Below are positions 38,709-47,750 of a DNA stretch of 64,000 nucleotides, piece by piece; the first letter of the stretch is position 1; every line of letters begins with the position of its first letter. Made by a program: the position numbers and the translations under genes. The stretch comes from Tepidicaulis marinus (GTDB taxonomy: Bacteria > Pseudomonadota > Alphaproteobacteria > Parvibaculales > Parvibaculaceae), in assembly GCF_000739695.1 (NCBI RefSeq), contig NZ_BBIO01000011.1, positions 62,001-126,000 on the forward strand, read 5' to 3'. Under the pieces are notes generated by a model. It had not been told where the DNA came from. It did not search any database and worked only from the letters and a program-made list of their open reading frames with translations.

Positions 38709-40796
38709 ATGGGCAATATCAACGACGTCGCCGACCTGTCCACGGAAGGCGAGATTGCCGTCCTTACCTTGAATTCGCCCCCCGTAAACGCGCTGTCCGC
38801 GCCGGTACGCGAGGGGATTTTCGAAGGCATCAAAAAAGCGGCCGCCGACAGCGCCGTGAAAGCCATCGTGCTGATCTGCGACGGGCGCACCTTCATCGCC
38901 GGCGCCGACATTACCGAATTCGGCAAGAAGCCGACGGGCCCCAGCCTCTTCGACGCGCAGGATATGATCGAGAACGCCTCCGTTCCCGTCATTGCCGCCA
39001 TTCACGGCACCGCGCTCGGCGGGGGCCTGGAAGTCGCGCTCACCTGCCATTACCGCGTGGCGGTTCCCTCCGCCAAATGCGGCCTGCCGGAAGTGAACCT
39101 CGGCCTTTTGCCGGGCGCCGGCGGCACGCAGCGCCTGCCCCGCATCGTCGGCCCGGAAAAGGCGCTGGAAATGGTCACGACCGGCCAGCATGTGCCCGCG
39201 AAAAAGTGCCTTGAAATGGGCCTCGTCGATGAGCTGGCCGAAGAAGGCAAGCTGCGCGAGGGCGCCATTGCTTTCGCCAAGAAAGTGGTCGCCGAAAACC
39301 GCCCGCTGAAAAAAGTCCGCGAGATGAACGGCAAGGTGGAAGCGGCGCGCGGCAAGCCGGAAATCTTCGAAAACTTCCGCAAGTCCATCGCCCGCAAGAC
39401 GCGCGGCTTCCTCGCCCCGGAATATAACATTCAGTGCATCGAAGCAGCCGTGAACAAGCCCTTCGATGAAGGCATCAAGGTCGAGCGCGAGCTTTTCACC
39501 AAACTCGTGACGGGCGAGCAGTCCGCGGCCCAGCGCCATGTCTTTTTTGCCGAGCGCCAGGTCTGGAAAGTGCCGGGCATCGACAAGGACACGAAACGCA
39601 TTCCCATTGAAAAAGTCGGCATTATCGGCGCCGGCACGATGGGCGGCGGCATTTCCATGAACTTCGCCAATGCCGGCATCCCCGTCACCATCGTCGAGCG
39701 CGATCAGGCGCCCCTCGACAAGGGCCTCGCCACGATCCGCAAGAACTACGAGAACACGGCCAAGAAAGGCCGCATCTCCATGGACGATGTGGAAAAGCGC
39801 ACGGGCCTCATCCAAGGCACGACGGACATGAAGGCGCTGGCCGATTGCGACCTCGTCATCGAAGCCGTGTTCGAGAACATGGATGTGAAGCAGGACATTT
39901 TCCGCCAGCTCGATGAAATCTGTAAGCCGGGCGCGATCCTCGCCACCAACACATCAGCGCTCGATATCGACGAGATCGCCAGCGTGACGAAGCGCCCGGA
40001 AGCGGTGATCGGCCTGCACTTCTTCTCCCCCGCCAACGTCATGCGGCTCTTGGAAGTCGTGCGCGCCGACAAGACCTCGAAAGAGGTGATCGCCACTTCC
40101 ATGGACCTTGCCAAGAAGATCGGCAAGATCGCCGCCCTTGTCGGTGTCTGCCCCGGCTTTGTCGGCAACCGCATTCTTGCTCAGCGCCAGCGCGAAGCGA
40201 ACAAGCTCATCCTGGAAGGCGCCATGCCCTGGGATGTGGACCGCGTACTTTACGATTTCGGCCTGCCCATGGGCCCCTTCGCGATGTCGGACCTTGCCGG
40301 TCTCGACCTTGGCTGGCGCAAGGAGAACTCCAAGGGCGAAACGATCCGCGACGTGCTCTGCGAAATGGACCGCCGTGGCCAGAAGACGGGCGCCGGTTTC
40401 TACGATTATGACGAGAACCGCAAGGCCACCCCGTCGAAAATCGTGGAAGACATTATCAAGGACTTCTCCGAGAAGAAACAGATCCAGCGCCGCGATATTT
40501 CCGATCAGGAAATTCTGGAACGCTGCGTCTATCCGATGATCAATGAAGGCTTCAAGATCCTGGAAGAAGGCAAGGCCATCCGCGCCTCCGACATCGATAT
40601 CGTCTGGATCAACGGCTATGGCTGGCCGGTCTACCGGGGCGGCCCGATGTATTACGGCGAAAAGATCGTCGGCCTGGATAAAGTCCTCGCCAAGATGCAG
40701 GAATTCCAGAAAGCGCACGGCGACGATTTCGAGCCGGCCGCGCTGCTGGAAAAAGCGGTCAAGGAAGGCAAGAGCCTTTCCGAGCTCGGCTACTAA
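38709..40796 (+). CDS. Multifunctional enoyl-CoA hydratase/3-hydroxyacyl-CoA dehydrogenase
   Basis: The 695-residue fusion has an N-terminal crotonase domain (GADITEFG, oxyanion loop HGTALGGGLEVAL, and PEVNLGLLPGAGGTQRLPR) and a C-terminal 3-hydroxyacyl-CoA dehydrogenase with the NAD motif VGIIGAGTMGGGISMNFANAG, then the two HCDH helical domains (GVCPGFVGNRI). This is the FadJ/FadB alpha-type enzyme of beta-oxidation. The ATG at 38709 has GGGAG eight bases upstream. No thiolase beta partner is adjacent. Two acyl-CoA dehydrogenases lie a few kilobases downstream. Confidence 0.93.
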   Translation: MGNINDVADLSTEGEIAVLTLNSPPVNALSAPVREGIFEGIKKAAADSAVKAIVLICDGRTFIAGADITEFGKKPTGPSLFDAQDMIENASVPVIAAIHGTALGGGLEVALTCHYRVAVPSAKCGLPEVNLGLLPGAGGTQRLPRIVGPEKALEMVTTGQHVPAKKCLEMGLVDELAEEGKLREGAIAFAKKVVAENRPLKKVREMNGKVEAARGKPEIFENFRKSIARKTRGFLAPEYNIQCIEAAVNKPFDEGIKVERELFTKLVTGEQSAAQRHVFFAERQVWKVPGIDKDTKRIPIEKVGIIGAGTMGGGISMNFANAGIPVTIVERDQAPLDKGLATIRKNYENTAKKGRISMDDVEKRTGLIQGTTDMKALADCDLVIEAVFENMDVKQDIFRQLDEICKPGAILATNTSALDIDEIASVTKRPEAVIGLHFFSPANVMRLLEVVRADKTSKEVIATSMDLAKKIGKIAALVGVCPGFVGNRILAQRQREANKLILEGAMPWDVDRVLYDFGLPMGPFAMSDLAGLDLGWRKENSKGETIRDVLCEMDRRGQKTGAGFYDYDENRKATPSKIVEDIIKDFSEKKQIQRRDISDQEILERCVYPMINEGFKILEEGKAIRASDIDIVWINGYGWPVYRGGPMYYGEKIVGLDKVLAKMQEFQKAHGDDFEPAALLEKAVKEGKSLSELGY

Positions 40797-40820
40797 GCCG
40801 CTGCAGCGCAAACAAAACGC

Positions 40821-40849
40821 AAAGGCCCGCCTCACCGGCGGGCCTTTTT
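40821..40849 (+). terminator. Rho-independent terminator of the beta-oxidation gene
   Basis: GGCCCGCC (40824-40831) pairs with GGCGGGCC (40837-40844) around TCACC, followed by TTTTT. Confidence 0.92.
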
Positions 40850-40963
40850 GCATCCACGCCCTTATCCCGATCCCGCAGAATTGAGCTTCCACCCCTGTAA
40901 AGCGGCGAGGGAAATGCTTAGGTTGGGCGCATCACCTTTTTCATCTTGCAGGGAGCGACCCCC

Positions 40964-41665
40964 ATGAGCATCACCCTTTATGACCTGTGCGGCCAGGATG
41001 ACCGGCGCTTCAGCCCTTTTTGCTGGCGCACGAAATACGCGCTCGCCCATAAGGGTCTGGCGTTCGAAACCGTGCCCGTCTCCTTCAGCGCCATCAAGAC
41101 GATCGGCGACGGCTCTTTCAAAACCGTGCCGGTGATCGAAGATAACGGCACCTGGGTCGGCGACAGCTGGGAGATCGCAAAATATCTCGACAAGGCCTAT
41201 CCGGACACGCCCGCGCTTTTCCCGAACCCTGAGGTGGAAGCGCTCTGCCATTTCGTCGAGACCTGGCAATTCTCGAACGTGCTGCGCCAGGCCTTCCCCG
41301 CTTACGTCCACGACATCTATCTGCATGTGAAAGAAGAAGACCGGACCTATTTCAAAGAAAGCCGGGAAAAACAGCTCGGCGGCACGAAGCTCGAAAGCCT
41401 GGTCGAAGCGCGCGAGGAAAAACTGCCCGGCCTGCGCTCCGCGCTCTTTCCCTTGCGCATGACGCTCGGCAATCAGCGCTGGCTTTCCGGCGACACGCCC
41501 GGCTATGCCGATTATCTCATTCTCGGCACCTTCCTTTGGCTGGGTTCCGTCGCCACGCTGCCGGTGCTGGAAAAAGACGATCCGCTCCTCGTCTGGCTGG
41601 AAAAAGGCCGCGACCTCTACAACGGTCTTGGCCGCACCTCTCCTTGCAATGAGATCGCCGCTTAA
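40964..41665 (+). CDS. Glutathione S-transferase family protein (beta-etherase-like)
   Basis: The 233-residue protein has a GST thioredoxin domain (ITLYDLCGQDDRRFSPFCWRTKYALAHKGL, cis-Pro in FKTVPVI, GDSWEIAKYLDKAYPD) and a helical C domain with SGDTPGYADYLILG as the N-capping box. The N-terminal wording resembles LigE/LigF-type etherases and related GSTs of degraders. The start at 40964 is set by GGGAG nine bases upstream. It converges with the nitronate monooxygenase gene across a bidirectional terminator. Confidence 0.85.
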   Translation: MSITLYDLCGQDDRRFSPFCWRTKYALAHKGLAFETVPVSFSAIKTIGDGSFKTVPVIEDNGTWVGDSWEIAKYLDKAYPDTPALFPNPEVEALCHFVETWQFSNVLRQAFPAYVHDIYLHVKEEDRTYFKESREKQLGGTKLESLVEAREEKLPGLRSALFPLRMTLGNQRWLSGDTPGYADYLILGTFLWLGSVATLPVLEKDDPLLVWLEKGRDLYNGLGRTSPCNEIAA

Positions 41666-41684
41666 GACCTACGCTCTAAGCAGC

Positions 41685-41716
41685 AAAAAACCCCGGCCTT
41701 TCGAGCCGGGGTTTTT
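41685..41716. terminator. Bidirectional terminator between GST and nitronate monooxygenase
   Basis: CCCCGGC (41691-41697) pairs with GCCGGGG (41705-41711); an A-run precedes and a T-run follows, so it can stop transcription from both converging genes. Confidence 0.92.
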
Positions 41717-41736
41717 CATGCGCAACAGGCGGTGAA

Positions 41737-42714
41737 TTACGCCGCCGCGAATTTCGACAGGCGCTGAGTGATGATCGCCTGGGCTTCGGTAACGATGCCC
41801 TCGATCAGCTCCTTGCAGGTCGGAATATCGTGGATGAGGCCGGCCACCATGCCGCAGCTCCAGGCCCCTGCATCCATTTCCCCTTCCTGCATGACCTTCG
41901 GATAAACCCCGCCGACGAGATGCGCGATATCTTCGATCGTCGTCGCCGCGCCTTTTTCACGCTCGATCTCGACGATCTTTTCCACCGCCGCGTTGGAAAG
42001 CACGCGCTCGGTATTGCGCAAGGGGCGCATCACAAGGCGCGTGTCAAGCTCGGTTGCCGCAACGAGCGCCTTTTTCACATTCTCATGCACCGGGGCTTCT
42101 TTCGTCGCAATAAAACGCGTGCCCATATTGATGCCGTCCGCACCCAGCGCCAGCGCCGCCACGAGCTGCGAAGCCGTGCCCATGCCGCCAGAGGCAACGA
42201 AGGGAATTTTCAGCTCTTCGGCCGCGCGCGGCAGAAGGATCATGTTCGGAATATCATCCTCGCCCGGATGGCCGCCGCATTCGAACCCGTCGACGCTCAC
42301 CGCGTCGCAGCCGATGCGTTCGGCTTTCAGCGAGTGGCGCACGGAGGTGCATTTATGGATGACCTTGATGCCGGCTTCTTTCAGCGCGGGCATGTAAGCT
42401 TCGGGCGAGCGGCCCGCCGTTTCCACGATCTTCACGCCGCCTTCCACGATGGCCTTGATGTAGCCGGGATAATCCGGCGCGGCAAAGCCCGGCAGGAAGG
42501 TCAGGTTCACGCCGAACGGCTTGTCCGTCATGGACTTGCACTTGGCGATTTCATTCGCCAGATCTTCCGGCGTGCGCTGGGTGAGGCCCGTGATGATGCC
42601 AAGCCCGCCCGCATTCGAAACCGCCGCCGCCATTTCGGCAAAGCCCACATAATGCATGCCGCCCTGAATGACCGGGTACTGGATGCCGAAAAGCTCGGTA
42701 ATACGCGTTTTCAT
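41737..42714 (-). CDS. Nitronate monooxygenase (2-nitropropane dioxygenase family)
   Basis: The 325-residue TIM-barrel flavoprotein starts ITELFGIQYPVIQGGMHYVG and has the FMN-binding VSNAGGLGIITG, ECGGHPGEDDI with the conserved HPG, and VASGGMGTASQLVAALALGADGINMGTRF. These are NPD family signatures. Members oxidise nitronates, but relatives include enoyl reductases and other flavoenzymes. It is flanked by a terminator and the FGE homologue; no operon is evident. Confidence 0.88.
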   Translation of the reverse strand: MKTRITELFGIQYPVIQGGMHYVGFAEMAAAVSNAGGLGIITGLTQRTPEDLANEIAKCKSMTDKPFGVNLTFLPGFAAPDYPGYIKAIVEGGVKIVETAGRSPEAYMPALKEAGIKVIHKCTSVRHSLKAERIGCDAVSVDGFECGGHPGEDDIPNMILLPRAAEELKIPFVASGGMGTASQLVAALALGADGINMGTRFIATKEAPVHENVKKALVAATELDTRLVMRPLRNTERVLSNAAVEKIVEIEREKGAATTIEDIAHLVGGVYPKVMQEGEMDAGAWSCGMVAGLIHDIPTCKELIEGIVTEAQAIITQRLSKFAAA

Positions 42715-42796
42715 GACTGTCTCCCTGCAGAGTTTTGTTTTGGGATAATCGATTGGCCGACAGAGTAGAGCAGGCGCAGGCCGGGCGCTACGCCGC

Positions 42797-43846
42797 TTAT
42801 GAACCGTCGCCGTTCAAATTTGCACCATCCATGCGCTTGACCGTACGGAAGCCGAGATGGCTCGCCCCAAGCCCGAGGTCCTGCGGATGGCGGGCGCCCG
42901 GCCGGTAGCGGCGGCAATAATTGGGCGCGCAGAGAAACGAGCCCCCCTTGATCACCCGCACCGGAATGCCCGGCTGGCGGGGATCGTGGCTCGCTTCCCG
43001 CGAAATGCCTTGCGGGTCTTTCACCCCTTCTGCCTGGCGCGGGCCGTACCAGTCGCCCGTCCATTCCCAGACATTGCCGATCATGTCGTAAAGCCCGTAA
43101 CCGTTCGGCTCATAACAGCCCACGGGGCTTGCCAGATGCGCCCCGTCTTCGCCGCCGTCATAAAGCGGAAAGACGCCCTGCCAGGTATTGGCAAGATGCT
43201 CACCCTCCGGGGTCAGCGTTTCCCCTTCCCAGGCGTAAGGGCGCCGCTCGAGCCCGCCGCGCGCGGCAAACTCCCATTCCGCTTCGCTCGGCAAGTCCCG
43301 CCCCGCCCAGCGCGCATAGGCAAGCGCGTCTTTGTACGTGATATGGACGGCGGGATAGTCCTCCCGTCCTTCGATGCTGCTCCCCGGCCCTTCCGGGTGG
43401 CGCCAATCGGCGCCCTCCACGAATTGCCACCACTGCGTGATATCCCCGCCCCGGGGAAGATCCGCCGGCATGATGAAGACGACCGAGCCCGGTTTCAGGA
43501 ACTCTGCCGGAACACCCGGAAAATCCGCCGGGTCCGGCCCCGTCTCCGCCACGCTCTTGTAGCCCGTCTCTTCCACAAAGGCGGCAAATTGCCGGTTCGT
43601 CACTTCATGGGCATCGATGGAAAAGGGACCGACCTCCACTTCCCGAAGCGGGCCTTCATCCTCATAGACCGTGCCGCCCATGGTAAAGCGCCCCCCGGCG
43701 AGCTGCACTTCGCTGCCCAGCTTTTCGGCGGGCAGACAAGAAGCACGCGCCGGACCCGCCTCCGGCCGGCTGAGGATATAAGCCCCCGCCCCCGCCAGAA
43801 GGCAGAGCGCCAGAACGCCGGAAGCCCACCAATATGCCCGTTTCAT
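42797..43846 (-). CDS. Formylglycine-generating enzyme (FGE-sulfatase/SUMF1) family protein
   Basis: The 349-residue protein has an N-terminal membrane anchor (YWWASGVLALCLLAGAGAYIL) and an FGE-sulfatase domain: FTMGG, HEVTNRQFAAFVEETGY, LPSEAEWEFAARGG, NVWEWTGDWYG and GGSFLCAPNYCRRYRPGAR. Both copper/redox cysteines of true FGE are present as C306 and C311, five apart as in characterised enzymes. FGE converts a sulfatase active-site cysteine to formylglycine. No sulfatase lies in the window, so its client, if any, is elsewhere. A divergent HTH regulator starts 67 bases away. Confidence 0.85.
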   Translation of the reverse strand: MKRAYWWASGVLALCLLAGAGAYILSRPEAGPARASCLPAEKLGSEVQLAGGRFTMGGTVYEDEGPLREVEVGPFSIDAHEVTNRQFAAFVEETGYKSVAETGPDPADFPGVPAEFLKPGSVVFIMPADLPRGGDITQWWQFVEGADWRHPEGPGSSIEGREDYPAVHITYKDALAYARWAGRDLPSEAEWEFAARGGLERRPYAWEGETLTPEGEHLANTWQGVFPLYDGGEDGAHLASPVGCYEPNGYGLYDMIGNVWEWTGDWYGPRQAEGVKDPQGISREASHDPRQPGIPVRVIKGGSFLCAPNYCRRYRPGARHPQDLGLGASHLGFRTVKRMDGANLNGDGS

Positions 43847-43879
43847 CGCCTCTCCTCAAAACGCTTCCACAAGGGTTAT

Positions 43880-43910
43880 GGCATATTGTCCGCCAATATC
43901 CCAATATGCC
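43880..43910. promoter_or_regulatory. Inverted repeat operator GGCATATTG-N13-CAATATGCC
   Basis: Nine-base perfect arms at 43880-43888 and 43902-43910 flank a third half-site, CCAATAT at 43893-43899. The repeat lies between the FGE-like gene and the divergent HTH regulator, placing it where both promoters should be. It is a likely binding site of the regulator. Confidence 0.6.
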
Positions 43911-43913
43911 GCC

Positions 43914-44336
43914 ATGACCAGCAGCAACAGCATAGACGGAAATAAAGAAGCGGGGATAAGTCTCGATCCGGCCCTTCTGGAGCGGTATCTCGCCTTTCTC
44001 GACCGGCTTTATGAAACGCGCATGCGCCTTCATGTGGGCGATGCCCAGGCCGCCGTCATGCGCATTCTCACCCGCGCCTGTACGATCGAGGGCGAGCCCG
44101 GCGTTTCCCTGCACGCCCTTGCCCGGCAAACCGGCATCCCCCGCGAGACCCTGCGCCGCAAGATCGGCACGCTCATCAACAAACGCTTCGTGGAGCAGGA
44201 TGCGGAAAAACGCTTCCGCCCGACGGGGGCTTACCGCCAGGCCTCCCGCCAGGACATGATCGAGACGGCCCGCGAAATGCTGAAGCTTGCCGAGGAACTG
44301 CGCCCCTTCATCGAAAAGCTGGACGGGAAAAAGTAG
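43914..44336 (+). CDS. Small winged-helix (MarR-like) regulator
   Basis: The 140-residue protein has a helix-turn-helix reading GVSLHALARQTGIPRETLRRKIGTLINKRFVEQDAEKRFRPT, a winged-helix pattern, between helical ends. I chose the ATG at 43914 because an upstream ATG at 43878 lies at the edge of the palindromic operator and its AAGGG is too close; the earlier start remains possible. It is divergent from the FGE homologue and probably regulates it and itself. The exact family is uncertain. Confidence 0.7.
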   Translation: MTSSNSIDGNKEAGISLDPALLERYLAFLDRLYETRMRLHVGDAQAAVMRILTRACTIEGEPGVSLHALARQTGIPRETLRRKIGTLINKRFVEQDAEKRFRPTGAYRQASRQDMIETAREMLKLAEELRPFIEKLDGKK

Positions 44337-44372
44337 CCGGCAAACACGTTCACTGGAACCGATGCTTCATGG

Positions 44373-44461
44373 ACCCCGGCCCGGAGGCCGGGGTGACGGC
44401 TTTTATGTAACGCGAGGTTCTGCCAGTTACCGAGGCTGTCATCCCGGGCTTGTCCCGGGGT
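44373..44461. repeat. Pair of REP-like palindromes
   Basis: Arms ACCCCGGCC/GGCCGGGGT at 44373-44394 and ATCCCGGG/CCCGGGGT at 44441-44461 belong to the same family as those at 10401-10627, again flanked by TGG/TGA or TCA/TCCA. The second copy shares the core CCCGGGCTTGTCCCGGGG with the copy near 10545. They fill the gap between two convergent genes and may help end transcription. Confidence 0.82.
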
Positions 44462-44499
44462 CCACACAGCCGATCCCTTTACCGCAGTACCTCAGGGTC

Positions 44500-45621
44500 T
44501 CACCCCAAAAGCGCATCGGCCAGCAGGCGGCGGTGATAGACCGCATCGCCGTGCTGATACTCGCACCAAAGCGCCCGGCGCCGGTAAAGCTGCGCATCGC
44601 ATTCATAGGTGAAACCGAAGCCGCCATGAAACTGGATCGCCCGGTCGGAAGCAAAAGAGAAAGCCTCGCTTGCCACGGACTTTGCCATGCGCGTTGCCGC
44701 CTCGCCTTCACCCTGCTGGTTGAAATTGCTGGCGGCGTTGTAAAGATGCGAACGCGCCTGCTCATAAGCGATATGGGCATCCACCACCGTGTGCTTGAGC
44801 GACTGATAAGAGCCGATCAGCTTGCCGAACTGCTTGCGCGTCGTCAGATAGTCGAGCGTGTAATCGATGGTGCTCGCCGCCCCGCCGCACATCTCAGCCG
44901 AAAGAAGCAGCGATGCCGTAAGCTCGATATGGCGTAGCGCCTGAACCGCTTTACCTTCATCGAGCAGCGCGGAGACAGGCACGGAAACCCCGTCGAGCAC
45001 GATTTGATAGGAGCGGCGCGTCTCGTCGATCACCGTTTCCCGGCGGGCTTTCAGCTTGCCGATATCCTCTTTGCCGAGCACGGCAAGAACGGGCTTGCCG
45101 CCGAGATTGAGCGAGAGGATGAGATACTCCGCGGAAGGCAAGTCGAGCACGAAAGTCTTCTTGCCGGAAAGCTTCAGCACATCACCTTCGCGGCGCGCCT
45201 CGGCCTCCACATGGGTAAGATCCCAGTCGCCATGTTCTTCCATCAGCGCGAGGCTTGCCGGCGCGCCGGCGCAAATTTCCGGTAGCAGCGCTTTCTTCTG
45301 CGCTTCCGTGCCGCCCGCCAAAATCGCCTGGGCGGCGAGCGTCGTCGGCACGAAGGGCCCGGCCATCAAATGCCGGCCCATCTGCTCGGCAACGGGCACC
45401 ACCTCGGCAAGGGAAAGGCCGATACCGCCGAATTCTTCCGGCACGGCAATGCCGAGCCAGCCGAGCTCGGCCATTTCTTTCCAGACGGCGGGATCGTAGC
45501 CTTGCTCGTCTTCCAGCAATTTACGGACTTTTTCGACCGGCGATTTTTCCCGGCAGAAGGCGGCGGCAATATCCAGAAGCTGCGCCTGCTCTTCACTGAA
45601 CCCGATGGTGCTTCTTTTCAT
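44500..45621 (-). CDS. Acyl-CoA dehydrogenase family protein (shorter partner)
   Basis: The 373-residue flavoprotein starts GFSEEQAQLLDIAAAFCREKSP and has LGWLGIAVPEEFGGIGLSLAEVVPVAEQMG, a middle beta domain and the C-terminal segment FGKLIGSYQSLKHTVVDAHIAYEQARS with AIQFHGGFGFTYECDAQLYRRRA. The beta domain is weakly conserved, as in the smaller members of paired acyl-CoA dehydrogenases (for example in steroid or bile-acid side-chain degradation), which form heteromers. It follows the next acyl-CoA dehydrogenase by 37 bases on the same strand. Confidence 0.87.
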   Translation of the reverse strand: MKRSTIGFSEEQAQLLDIAAAFCREKSPVEKVRKLLEDEQGYDPAVWKEMAELGWLGIAVPEEFGGIGLSLAEVVPVAEQMGRHLMAGPFVPTTLAAQAILAGGTEAQKKALLPEICAGAPASLALMEEHGDWDLTHVEAEARREGDVLKLSGKKTFVLDLPSAEYLILSLNLGGKPVLAVLGKEDIGKLKARRETVIDETRRSYQIVLDGVSVPVSALLDEGKAVQALRHIELTASLLLSAEMCGGAASTIDYTLDYLTTRKQFGKLIGSYQSLKHTVVDAHIAYEQARSHLYNAASNFNQQGEGEAATRMAKSVASEAFSFASDRAIQFHGGFGFTYECDAQLYRRRALWCEYQHGDAVYHRRLLADALLG

Positions 45622-45658
45622 GATTTTCTCTCTTCGGCTTTCTTAAAGACAGGACGCA

Positions 45659-46867
45659 TCAGCCCTTGGGCAGGCCAAGAACGTGCTCACCGATAATGTT
45701 GTGCTGGATTTGGCTCGTGCCGCCGCCGATCGTGGCGGAGAAGGAATTGAGATAGGCGCGCTGCCAAATCCCTTCATCATAGGCATCTTCCTCACCCACA
45801 TAATAAGCCGCCTTCGGCCCTTGCAGGGAAAGTGCGAACTCGTTGAGGCGGCGGTAAAATTCCGTCGACATCAGCTTGGAGGAAAGGGCAAGCGAGGCCG
45901 GCCGTTCCTGCGTCAAAGGCTGAATGCGGCTGCGGCTCGAGCAAAGCTGCAAGGAGCGCGCTTCGATCATCAATTGCACGAGCTTATCGCGCACCACCGG
46001 GTCTTCCATCGCAGGCTTGCCCCCGCGCGTCGCCTTACGGGCAAGATCGAGAATGGCTTCCGGGTCCGAGGCCACCATCACATGGCCGCCCGCCTGGCCG
46101 CGCCGCGCGCCGCGCTCATATTCCAGCGTGCGCATGGCCACGAGCCAGCCCTCGCCTTCCTTACCCATCAGGCAGTCGGCGGGAATGCGCGCATCGGTGA
46201 AGAAGGTTTGCGTGAACCCATATTCCCCGGTCAACTTGCGGATCGGCACCGTCTCAATGCCCGGCACCGTCATCGGCGAGAGGAAGAAGCTGAGCCCGGC
46301 ATATTTATTCGGCGCATCGGGGTTCGTGCGGGCGAGCAGGATCATGTATTTGGCGTAATTGCCCTGCGTCGTCCAAATCTTTGAGCCGTTGATCACATAC
46401 TCGTCCCCCTCACGCACCGCTTTGGTCTGCGCGTTACCGAGGTCGGAGCCGTGATCGGGCTCGGAGAAACCCTGGCACCAGATATCTTCGGCCGAGAGAA
46501 TGCCTTTGATGTAGCGCTTCTTCTGTTCTTCCGTACCGATATCGAGAATGAGCGGCCCGGCCCAGTTGAGCCCGATCGCATTCAGCATGATCGGCGTCTG
46601 CGCCTTGGCAAGTTCCTGGCTGGCAATGTCCTGAAAAGCCTGGTCGAGCCCGTGCCCGCCATATTCCTTCGGCCAGGCGGCCCCGAGATAACCCGCCTCA
46701 TAAACCTTGTTCTGCCACTCGCGCAGAAAATTGAACTGCGCGTCCGTGCCCACTTCCATGAAAGTGAGCGGCAGCATGAAAACGGGATTGGCGGGGGCGT
46801 TTTCCTTCACCCAGGCCGCAGCTTCGGCGCGGAACTCGTCGAGCTCTTTTTGGCTGATCGTGCTCAT
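45659..46867 (-). CDS. Acyl-CoA dehydrogenase family protein (larger partner)
   Basis: The 402-residue protein has LGAAWPKEYGGHGLDQAFQDI, the flavin region WCQGFSEPDHGSDLGNAQTKA and INGSKIWTTQGNYAKYMILLART, and C-terminal SATIGGGTSQIQHNIIGEHVLGLPKG. This fits the family that oxidises acyl-CoA thioesters to enoyl-CoA with FAD. With the adjacent shorter homologue it probably forms a heteromer as in FadE-type pairs. GAGAGGAAAATCC precedes its ATG. The GST gene sits 30 bases upstream. Confidence 0.9.
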   Translation of the reverse strand: MSTISQKELDEFRAEAAAWVKENAPANPVFMLPLTFMEVGTDAQFNFLREWQNKVYEAGYLGAAWPKEYGGHGLDQAFQDIASQELAKAQTPIMLNAIGLNWAGPLILDIGTEEQKKRYIKGILSAEDIWCQGFSEPDHGSDLGNAQTKAVREGDEYVINGSKIWTTQGNYAKYMILLARTNPDAPNKYAGLSFFLSPMTVPGIETVPIRKLTGEYGFTQTFFTDARIPADCLMGKEGEGWLVAMRTLEYERGARRGQAGGHVMVASDPEAILDLARKATRGGKPAMEDPVVRDKLVQLMIEARSLQLCSSRSRIQPLTQERPASLALSSKLMSTEFYRRLNEFALSLQGPKAAYYVGEEDAYDEGIWQRAYLNSFSATIGGGTSQIQHNIIGEHVLGLPKG

Positions 46868-46897
46868 GGATTTTCCTCTCGTCTCGAATGGCGGCGT

Positions 46898-47509
46898 TTA
46901 AAGCGTGATGGCTTTCTGGAATGCGGGCCGCGCCTGAAGGCGTTCGTAATAGGCCAGCGTATTGGGCTTGAACCCATCTTTGAAACCAAGCGTATCGGCA
47001 AGATAAAGCGCATAGCCGACGCAGATATCCGCCACGGTAAAGCGGTTCGCGCAAAGATAGTCTTTTCCCTCGAGCCCCTTTTCCACCGAGCGCAGGCGGG
47101 CGAAGAACCACTGCGTGTAATCGTCGGCGGCCTGTTTCAGGCGCCGCTCTTCCGGCTCAAGCTGCGTGTAGCGCAGGACGATCGTCTGCGGGAACGTCAA
47201 GGTCGCATCGGAGCGGTGGATCCAGTTGAGGTAATTGCCGTAGTCCTTGTCGCCCAGCCCGAGCGCGATATCGGTGGGCCCGTATTTCTCGGCCAGATAC
47301 TGGCTGATCCCGGCGGACTCCGTCATCTGCGCCTCGCCGTCATCCATGAAGGGCACCGTGCCCAGCGGATTGACCTTAAGATAATTCTCCTGGAAGAAGC
47401 GCGGCGGAAATTTCATCGCCACCAGCTCGTATGGCAGCCCCATTTCCTCCAGCGTCCAGAGCGGGCGCACGGAGCGCGAGCCCTGACAGTGATAGAGTTT
47501 GACCGTCAT
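46898..47509 (-). CDS. Glutathione S-transferase
   Basis: The 203-residue protein is a standard GST: VKLYHCQGSRSVRPLWTLEEMGLPYEL, cis-Pro in LGTVPFMDDGEAQMTESAGISQYLAEKYGP with the glutathione-binding E-S pair, and C-domain capping RFTVADICVGYALYLAD. It is the first gene of a run with the two acyl-CoA dehydrogenases on the minus strand. A role in CoA-ester or detoxification chemistry is inferred from this context only. Confidence 0.88.
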   Translation of the reverse strand: MTVKLYHCQGSRSVRPLWTLEEMGLPYELVAMKFPPRFFQENYLKVNPLGTVPFMDDGEAQMTESAGISQYLAEKYGPTDIALGLGDKDYGNYLNWIHRSDATLTFPQTIVLRYTQLEPEERRLKQAADDYTQWFFARLRSVEKGLEGKDYLCANRFTVADICVGYALYLADTLGFKDGFKPNTLAYYERLQARPAFQKAITL

Positions 47510-47681
47510 CCTGGATGTCCCTGTTTGTTCACCGGCGGGTTGGCCCCGCTTCGGCCCGCAGCATAGCCGATCTGACAGGTTGTCACGAGGCCGCGCGGTA
47601 AAAAACCGCTTGCCGCAGCGGCGCGCTGGCGCGGCGGCGGCGATTCATTTCTTCAGAACGGAAAACAGGAAAGCGCGGCGC

Positions 47682-47724
47682 AAAAAGAAGCGCTCCCGCC
47701 GCCGGAAAGCGGAGCGGGAGCGCT
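47682..47724 (-). terminator. Terminator of the alpha/beta hydrolase gene
   Basis: On the minus strand an 11-bp stem (AGCGCTCCCGC at 47689-47699 with GCGGGAGCGCT at 47714-47724) is followed by TCTTTTTG, a rho-independent terminator for the gene ending at 47751. Confidence 0.85.
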
Positions 47725-47750
47725 GGTCCGCTTGGAGGGTATGGGGGAAT

